From Sutcliffiella horikoshii (GTDB lineage Bacteria; Bacillota; Bacilli; Bacillales; Bacillaceae_I): a stretch of DNA of 64,000 nucleotides. The position numbers and the translations under genes were made by a program. Positions 58,635 to 64,000 of the stretch are shown here, one piece after another; positions within the stretch are counted from its first letter, which is position 1, and every line of letters starts with the position of its first letter. The stretch is taken from NCBI GenBank assembly GCA_001636495.1, contig KV440964.1, forward strand, positions 78,666-142,665, given 5' to 3'. Under the pieces are notes generated by a model. It was not told the DNA's origin. It saw nothing but the letters and a program-made list of their open reading frames with translations, and searched no databases.

Positions 58635-60249
58635 CGGTTTCTTTTCCTAATATAGTATCTAGTACGCCTTGCAAAGTGGAAACTCCCACCCGGCCGACAA
58701 AATCGAAGAAGGATTCTCCTTTTGTTTTCTGGTCTCGGAAGTAGATTAATAGCTCCTCGAGGACATCCGTCAATTCCTCTGCCGCTACTTTCCCCTTCAG
58801 CTTTTCGTTAAACTTACCGCCTTTATTCAAGGTTCCGCCCACATAAATCTCGTAAGCTTCAACCATTTCCTTCTCCGCATTGCGCATTTTCATCCCCTGA
58901 AGTCCGATGTCGGCAATTTGACGCTGACCGCAGGAGTTCGGGCAGCCGACCATATGGGTGCGGATCGGGACATCAAGGCTGATGCGCTGGTCTAGTTCTT
59001 CGGCTATCAATCTCATGCGTTCTTTTGTCTCCACCAAGGCCAGGTTGCAGTACTCAATCCCCGTGCAGGAAACCGCATGGCCAAGAAAGGAATTCGGGTT
59101 AATGGAAATGCGTTCGAAAATCGGCTCTTTAAGTAATGCTTCTACATTTTCAGCTGGAATGTTCGGAATGATGAGATTCTGAGAGTTACAGGTTCTGATC
59201 TCCCCATTTCCATACTTACCTGAGATTCTCGCAAGCTCGAACACTTCTTCGGAATCTAAGCGTCCTACCGGTACGTTGAAGCCAAGAAACTTCAATCCCT
59301 CCTGCTTCTGGTCATGGATACCGTAGAAATATCCTGCGTTCCACTCGTCTTTTGGCTCTTCGCCTTTGTCAGGAAGCGGACCGGTATGTTCAAGAAGCTT
59401 CTCCTTAAACTTTTCCGCTCCCCAATCGGCTATCAAGAATTTCAGGCGAGCAAGGTGTCGCTTCTCCCGGTAGCCGAAATCACGGAAAATGGTGGTGACG
59501 GCTATTGCGACCTCGAGCGTTCTTTCCGGTTCCACGAACACATCGATTGTTTCTGCCAGGAATGGTCTGGAGGAAAGCCCGCCTCCGACTTTCAGATGGA
59601 AGCCGTTTTTGGTGATGCCGTCAATCGTCTTGGTCGCCGGTGTAAAGGAAACACAGTTGATTTCGGCGTTGGATGCATTTTTCGTATTGGCGCTGATGGA
59701 CATCTTGTATTTTCGCGGCAGGTTGGAAAAGTCTTCATTCTTTTGGAAGAAATCATAGACCTCTTTTACAATGGCTGTTGTATCAAAAAGTTCGTCAGGA
59801 TCAAGGCCCGCAATCGGATTGCCGACAATGGTTCGGGTGATGTCCCCGCATGCCCCCGCACTCGATAATCCCACCGCTTCCAGACGGTTGAAGATGTCTG
59901 GGATCTGGCCGATTTCCAACCAGTGAAACTGGATCGCCTGCCTTGTGGTGATGTCAAAAACGCCACGTCCATAATCGCGGGCGATGGCAGCCAATGCTTC
60001 CACTTGCGGCTTGGTGAGGATGCCGGACGGAACATTGACCCGCATCATGAAGTAGCCGTCCTCTTTCGGTCGTTGCAGATAAAGCCCTGCCCACTTGAAC
60101 AGGTCCCATTGATCTTTTGGGATCGAATCGAATCCATTCTTTGCATAATGTGGAATGTCATCAAGGATCCGGAGTCCATCCTTTTCGAGTTTTGCTTTTT
60201 CCGTCTTGTTGAGCTTTTCGTTGTCGGCCCAATGCTTTACATATGCCAT
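58618..60249 (-). CDS. ferredoxin-type sulfite/nitrite reductase
   Basis: A 543-residue siroheme and 4Fe-4S enzyme. C395, C401, C436 and C440 (SCTGIEYC and GCPNSC) are the cluster and siroheme ligands, and two ferredoxin-like half-domains with the conserved TTRQAIQFHWL and GNGEIRTCNSQNLIIPNI precede them. In this operon it should reduce sulfite to sulfide with ferredoxin-type electrons. The N-terminal part differs from CysI. The reductant is not certain. Confidence 0.9.
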   Translation of the reverse strand: MAYVKHWADNEKLNKTEKAKLEKDGLRILDDIPHYAKNGFDSIPKDQWDLFKWAGLYLQRPKEDGYFMMRVNVPSGILTKPQVEALAAIARDYGRGVFDITTRQAIQFHWLEIGQIPDIFNRLEAVGLSSAGACGDITRTIVGNPIAGLDPDELFDTTAIVKEVYDFFQKNEDFSNLPRKYKMSISANTKNASNAEINCVSFTPATKTIDGITKNGFHLKVGGGLSSRPFLAETIDVFVEPERTLEVAIAVTTIFRDFGYREKRHLARLKFLIADWGAEKFKEKLLEHTGPLPDKGEEPKDEWNAGYFYGIHDQKQEGLKFLGFNVPVGRLDSEEVFELARISGKYGNGEIRTCNSQNLIIPNIPAENVEALLKEPIFERISINPNSFLGHAVSCTGIEYCNLALVETKERMRLIAEELDQRISLDVPIRTHMVGCPNSCGQRQIADIGLQGMKMRNAEKEMVEAYEIYVGGTLNKGGKFNEKLKGKVAAEELTDVLEELLIYFRDQKTKGESFFDFVGRVGVSTLQGVLDTILGKETDGVSV

Positions 60250-60264
60250 GAGCGTTTCCCCCTT

Positions 60265-60867
60265 TTAAATAATCTTTTGATCTCGTAAGTATTGGAGTAT
60301 CGTGTTGACGGCTTCTTCCACCGTCAGTTTATTGGATTGTATCGTGAGTTCCGCTTGGGTCGGCTCTTCATACGGCGAATCAATGCCGGTGAAGTCCTTG
60401 ATCTCCCCGCGTCTGGCCTTTTTGTACAGCTCTTTCGGATCTCTTTTTTCACATTCTTCCAACGGGCAGTCCACGAACACTTCAATAAACTCCCCCTCTT
60501 CAAACAGCGCCCTCACCTGATCCCTGTCAGATCGGAATGGCGAGATGAATGCCGTCGTCACAATCTTTCCGCTGTCTACGAAAAGCTTTGCCACCTCACC
60601 GATGCGTCGAATGTTTTCATTCCGGTCCGCCTCTGAAAATCCGAGGTCCTTGTTGAGTCCATGGCGGACATTATCACCGTCCAGAACATACTCGTTAATG
60701 CTTTGGCGGTATAATTCCGTGGACACGGCATTTGCGATGGTCGACTTACCTGATCCTGATAACCCGGTGAACCAGAGGACACAGCTGCCATGCCCATTCT
60801 GTGCACGGCGCTCCTCTTTTGATATGGTCTGTTCGTGCCAAGTGATGTTTGTTGCTTTTGAGCTCAT
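60265..60867 (-). CDS. cysC: adenylylsulfate kinase
   Basis: A 200-residue APS kinase. FTGLSGSGKSTIANAV (about residues 33-48) is the P-loop, LDGDNVRHGLNKDLGFSEADRNENIRRIGEVAKLF the substrate lid, and FISPFRSDRDQVR the conserved segment. It phosphorylates adenylylsulfate to PAPS in the cytoplasm. It lies 15 nt after sat. Together they would feed the PAPS-type CysH upstream. Confidence 0.95.
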   Translation of the reverse strand: MSSKATNITWHEQTISKEERRAQNGHGSCVLWFTGLSGSGKSTIANAVSTELYRQSINEYVLDGDNVRHGLNKDLGFSEADRNENIRRIGEVAKLFVDSGKIVTTAFISPFRSDRDQVRALFEEGEFIEVFVDCPLEECEKRDPKELYKKARRGEIKDFTGIDSPYEEPTQAELTIQSNKLTVEEAVNTILQYLRDQKII

Positions 60868-60882
60868 TTTTTCATTCCCCCC

Positions 60883-62034
60883 TTATACGGCAGCTGATTT
60901 CTGTTGTTGTAGTCCGTCAATCAGGACTTCGATGACCTCTTTTCGGCTGAAGGTGGACGGCGGCAGCTCCCCGGCTCTCAGCAACTCCCTCACCTTCGTC
61001 CCAGATAAAATAACCCTGTCTTCTTTCGGATGCGGGCATGTTTTATCAGAGGCCATGCCCTCGCATTTGTTGCAATAGAAGCTATGCTCGAAAAACAATG
61101 GCTTGATGCCAAGCTCCTCCTCTGTGAACTGATGGAAAATATGCTGCGCATCATATGTCCCGTAATAATCGCCGACCCCAGCATGATCACGCCCGACAAT
61201 GAAATGGGTGCAGCCAAAGTTCTTTCTAGCGATGGCGTGGAAAATTGCTTCCCGCGGACCGGCATAGCGCATGGCGGCCGGGTAGACTGCTAGTTGGACA
61301 CGTTCTGTTGGATAGTAGTTTTCAAGAAGCACCCGGTAGCTTCTCAGCCTGACATCCGCCGGAATATCATCCGATTTTGTCTCCCCGACGAGTGGATTGA
61401 GAAATAGTCCATCCACTGTTTCAAGCGCCGCTTTCTGAATGTATTCGTGAGCGCGGTGGACTGGGTTCCTCGTCTGAAAGCCGACGACTGTTTTCCAGCC
61501 TTTTTGTTGGAAAAGTTCGCGCGTTTCTTTTGGCTCGAGCCAAACATCCTCGGCTACCCCTTTGTTTGGTTTTTGGGTTAGCTTGATTTCCCCCGCGACG
61601 TATATGTCGCCCCGTTCGAATAACCGCTTGACCCCGGGATGTGCGAGCTCCTCCGTTTTGTATACTTCTCGTGCCTCTTTTTGGAGATCCGGTTCATACC
61701 ATTCAGAGATGGTGATGACTCCGTAAGTGGTGTTTTGATGGGTGAGTTTATAGGTTTCCCCTTGTTGTAAGGTGCTTGCTACTTCTTTTGTGACTGGGAG
61801 TGTGACCGGCACCGACCAGACCGCACCGTTTGAAAGTCGGAGGTTATCGACGACAGATTGGTAGTCGGATTTGTTAAGGAAGCCTGTAAGTGGACTGAAA
61901 AGCCCGACTCCGATGAGTTCCAGGTCGCTAAGTGCGATTGCGTCGATTTGTATTTCTTTTAATAGATTGGTTGTGTCATAGTCTGGTTGGTAAGCCTGCA
62001 CTAGTGTGCCGCCGTGTGGTTTTGGTAGGGTCAT
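60883..62034 (-). CDS. sat: sulfate adenylyltransferase
   Basis: A 383-residue ATP sulfurylase of the Sat type. [21 protein letters not shown] carries the QxRNP nucleotide motif and the HxxH (HRAH) motif, and [13 protein letters not shown] and [17 protein letters not shown] (a zinc site) follow. It makes adenylylsulfate from sulfate and ATP. The gene is separated from cysP by 350 nt, which hold a ten-copy word array. Confidence 0.96.
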   Translation of the reverse strand: MTLPKPHGGTLVQAYQPDYDTTNLLKEIQIDAIALSDLELIGVGLFSPLTGFLNKSDYQSVVDNLRLSNGAVWSVPVTLPVTKEVASTLQQGETYKLTHQNTTYGVITISEWYEPDLQKEAREVYKTEELAHPGVKRLFERGDIYVAGEIKLTQKPNKGVAEDVWLEPKETRELFQQKGWKTVVGFQTRNPVHRAHEYIQKAALETVDGLFLNPLVGETKSDDIPADVRLRSYRVLLENYYPTERVQLAVYPAAMRYAGPREAIFHAIARKNFGCTHFIVGRDHAGVGDYYGTYDAQHIFHQFTEEELGIKPLFFEHSFYCNKCEGMASDKTCPHPKEDRVILSGTKVRELLRAGELPPSTFSRKEVIEVLIDGLQQQKSAAV

Positions 62035-62120
62035 ATTTGGTTACCTCGCTTTTATGTGGATTTTGGTTTGTTTTTTGTAGAATTCAGTTAGGAATCTTGT
62101 GTTTTTTGCCTGTTTAAAAT

Positions 62121-62335
62121 CGTTCGGACAATTATTGTGCTTGTTCGGACAATCTTGCCACTGTTTCATATGGCGTTCGGACAATTACCTGAGTGGTTCG
62201 GTCAAGTTTACCTGGGGTTTGGTCATTTGAAAAATTGGTTCGGACATTTTGGCGAAATCTTCAGACACTTCCACTCAAACTTCGGACAACTTTAGAAAAT
62301 CTTCGGACAAGTTCGCCAAAACTTCGGACATTTGC
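62121..62335. repeat. 21-bp word array TTCGGACAA inside the sulfur operon
   Basis: Ten copies or near copies of TTCGGACA start at 62123, 62144, 62176, 62197, 62218, 62239, 62260, 62281, 62302 and 62323. All gaps are 21 bp except one of 32 bp. It fills most of the 357-nt gap between sat and cysP, both on the minus strand. No promoter or gene is otherwise evident there. Confidence 0.9.
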
Positions 62336-62391
62336 AGTCTTCGTCCCTCTCAAAGCACCGCCACCGAGCCATAAAGCGCCCCGCACACTGC

Positions 62392-63465
62392 TCAATCCTT
62401 ACTCCCTGTCGACACTACCGCCGTCCCCGATCCTGAACCAGTTCGCTGCATCAAAAACTTCACTCCGAACACCGATACCAACACCCCAAGCATCGCAATT
62501 ACCGGATACATATTCTGCTCAATCAATAGTTGGATCAGCGTGTAGGAAAGCACCATCGATAGCACCGGCGACACCACCCAGACAACGAGCAGTTGCACGA
62601 CGATGTCTTTTTTTAATACGGAACGCCCTTGCTTCACAAAGCCGATTCCAATGATTGAAGACGTCGTGATCTGGGTCAGTGGCACCGGAATGCCGAACAC
62701 CGAAGCCACCGTGACAATGCCGGCTCCCGTTCCGGAAATGACACAGCCTTCCTCCAAACGCAACTTGGTAATTTTCTTCCCGTTCGTTTCCATCACACGC
62801 TGGCCGAGCAACAGCGCTCCGAGTGCTACGAACAATCCTCCCCAGAGAATCCCCTGTCCGGTGCTCATGATGCCCGCCCCGACAAGTGGCCCAACCGCAT
62901 TGGCGACATTGTTCATGCCGGCTGAAAATGCCTCGAACACCCCCATCACCACCACCAGCACTGACAATATTGGAACGGCCCGGGATGATTTTACCCAGCG
63001 ATCTATCATTCTATGTTTCAGCACCCAGGTGGCACCGATTGCGAGCAGAAATGCGATAACCGGGGTCAGCAGCCAGAACGAAACGATCCAAGCAAGCTTT
63101 CCGACAAACACTGATTGATAAACAATCCCGGCACCAACGACTGCACCGACCGTCACTTCGCTGGTGGAGAGCGGGATGCCAAACACATTTGCTAAAAATA
63201 AAGACAGGGCCGCGGACGCAATCACGATTAGGGCAATCGCAACGGTAAACGTACTTTGCGGGACAATCCCACTTCCCATCGTCTTGACGACTTCTCCCCC
63301 GCCAAGCCATGCCCCAAAGAACACCGCAATGCCGCATAGCACCAAGGCCAGTTTCCTTTTGACCACTCCTGATCCATAGGCAATCCCCATGGATGCCGCC
63401 GCACCGCTTGCCCCGATGTTCATGGCGAAAAATAGACCAACGATGACGGCAATTGTAACTAACAT
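62392..63465 (-). CDS. cysP: sulfate permease CysP (PiT family)
   Basis: A 357-residue transporter of the inorganic phosphate transporter (PiT) family. FFAMNIGASGAAASMGIAYGSG and SAGMNNVANAVGPLVGAGI are the two internally related substrate motifs. B. subtilis CysP (YlnA), a sulfate permease, is a PiT member in the same operon. About 11 membrane helices. AAGGAGG lies 7 nt before the ATG at 63465, 30 nt after cysH. Confidence 0.9.
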   Translation of the reverse strand: MLVTIAVIVGLFFAMNIGASGAAASMGIAYGSGVVKRKLALVLCGIAVFFGAWLGGGEVVKTMGSGIVPQSTFTVAIALIVIASAALSLFLANVFGIPLSTSEVTVGAVVGAGIVYQSVFVGKLAWIVSFWLLTPVIAFLLAIGATWVLKHRMIDRWVKSSRAVPILSVLVVVMGVFEAFSAGMNNVANAVGPLVGAGIMSTGQGILWGGLFVALGALLLGQRVMETNGKKITKLRLEEGCVISGTGAGIVTVASVFGIPVPLTQITTSSIIGIGFVKQGRSVLKKDIVVQLLVVWVVSPVLSMVLSYTLIQLLIEQNMYPVIAMLGVLVSVFGVKFLMQRTGSGSGTAVVSTGSKD

Positions 63466-63495
63466 GCTTTTTCCTCCTTCACTTCCCAAACAACC

Positions 63496-64000
63496 TTAGT
63501 TTGTATGCAGCCCGCATTCTGTCTTGCCGCTCCCTGCCCAACGTCCAGCGCGGGAATCCCCTACCGTGCCGACTGCCTGCGTACAGGGAAAACAGCCAAT
63601 GCTCGGATAACCTTGATCATGAAGCTCATTGTAAGGAAGTCCCTGGGTCCGGATATGGTCCCAAACATCCTCCCATGTCCAATGAATGAGCGGACAGATT
63701 TTAATGTTTTGGAATTTGTCATCGCGGTTCAGAAAATTCGTGTTGGCCCGCGTTGGTGACTGCTCCCTCCTGAGCCCGGAAATCCAGGTCTTTTTTGGCG
63801 TGAGCGCTTCTCGTAAAGGTTCCACCTTCCGTATTTGGCAACAGAGCCCTGGATCTCTTTTCCAAAGGGCGGTGCCATGGGCCGCGGCTTGCTCATCCAA
63901 CGTTAGCACCGGCTTCCTTTTCTCAATCTGCAACTTCGGGTATCTGTTTTCAATTTGTTTGATGACCTGATAGGTTTCGGGAAAATGCAAATCTGTATCT
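63496..64000 (-). CDS. cysH: phosphoadenylylsulfate reductase CysH, 5' part missing
   Basis: The last 168 or so codons of a PAPS/APS reductase; the start lies beyond the right window edge. [10 protein letters not shown] (a Cys pair plus Arg/Lys), [11 protein letters not shown] and the C-terminal ECGLH are the signature of the family; the Cys in ECGLH attacks the sulfonate. CCQIRK and CFPCT provide the extra Cys pairs that bind a 4Fe-4S cluster in the APS-type subgroup. It is the first gene seen of the sulfate-assimilation operon. Confidence 0.92.
   Translation of the reverse strand, partial: DTDLHFPETYQVIKQIENRYPKLQIEKRKPVLTLDEQAAAHGTALWKRDPGLCCQIRKVEPLREALTPKKTWISGLRREQSPTRANTNFLNRDDKFQNIKICPLIHWTWEDVWDHIRTQGLPYNELHDQGYPSIGCFPCTQAVGTVGDSRAGRWAGSGKTECGLHTN

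Noticed and set aside
62121-62335. CRISPR or simple microsatellite
   Set aside because: The conserved part is only 7-9 bp and the spacers are 12 bp and degenerate; it is neither a CRISPR repeat nor a uniform tandem repeat.

Overview
The window looks like chromosomal DNA of a low-to-mid GC, Gram-positive spore-former of the family Bacillaceae. The evidence is strong GGAGG-type ribosome binding sites, frequent GTG and TTG starts, a PtsG closely resembling B. subtilis PtsG, a YeeI-type YebC protein, a T-box-controlled prolyl-tRNA synthetase, and a yln/sir/cys sulfate-assimilation and siroheme operon. I see no rRNA, tRNA, prophage, insertion sequence or CRISPR array. The genus cannot be fixed from the sequence alone.

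Layout. 1-13.7 kb: small membrane proteins, a flavodoxin-like reductase, GNAT and DinB proteins, an ArsR/SRPBCC/flavin-reductase operon behind a striking double palindrome, ptsG, and an orphan pair of oligopeptide-type ABC permeases. 13.9-31 kb: mostly single accessory genes (several GNAT acetyltransferases, an SDR, a P-loop kinase, a beta-helix protein, a HAD phosphatase), a vanR-vanS two-component pair beside a VanY-like D,D-carboxypeptidase, a GAF-STAS protein, and two tandem paralogues with an ACT-like look. 31-41 kb: yeeI, a LysR regulator divergent from an NCS2 permease preceded by a coupled 52-residue membrane peptide, a four-gene operon led by a nucleotidyltransferase-GNAT fusion, and a DeoR regulator. 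41-55 kb: an M4 metalloprotease, an egtB-egtD ergothioneine pair, an ArsR-MFS pair, a serine hydrolase, panE-like, patB-like, and T-box-proS. 56-64 kb: one long minus-strand operon cysH(partial)-cysP-sat-cysC-sulfite reductase-DUF3906-sirA-sirB-sirC. It takes sulfate to sulfide and makes the siroheme the reductase needs.

The most unusual signal is non-coding. At least ten intergenic gaps hold short interspersed arrays, and most arrays use their own word. Seven have a word repeated 4-10 times at 20-21 bp (two helical turns), plus a two-copy remnant. Two full arrays and one fragment are runs of palindromes with an exact 52-bp period (about five turns). Two of the 21-bp arrays share a conserved flanking tail although their words differ, and two of the 52-bp loci share a core, so these look like members of families rather than chance repeats. 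Two other dispersed intergenic motifs (a paired-box element around terminators, and a GGACAGGCAC motif) are also present. I do not recognise a published name for these arrays.

Starts were chosen from ribosome binding site position and overlap with neighbours; several differ from the longest possible reading frame. All functions are from sequence recognition without database searches.
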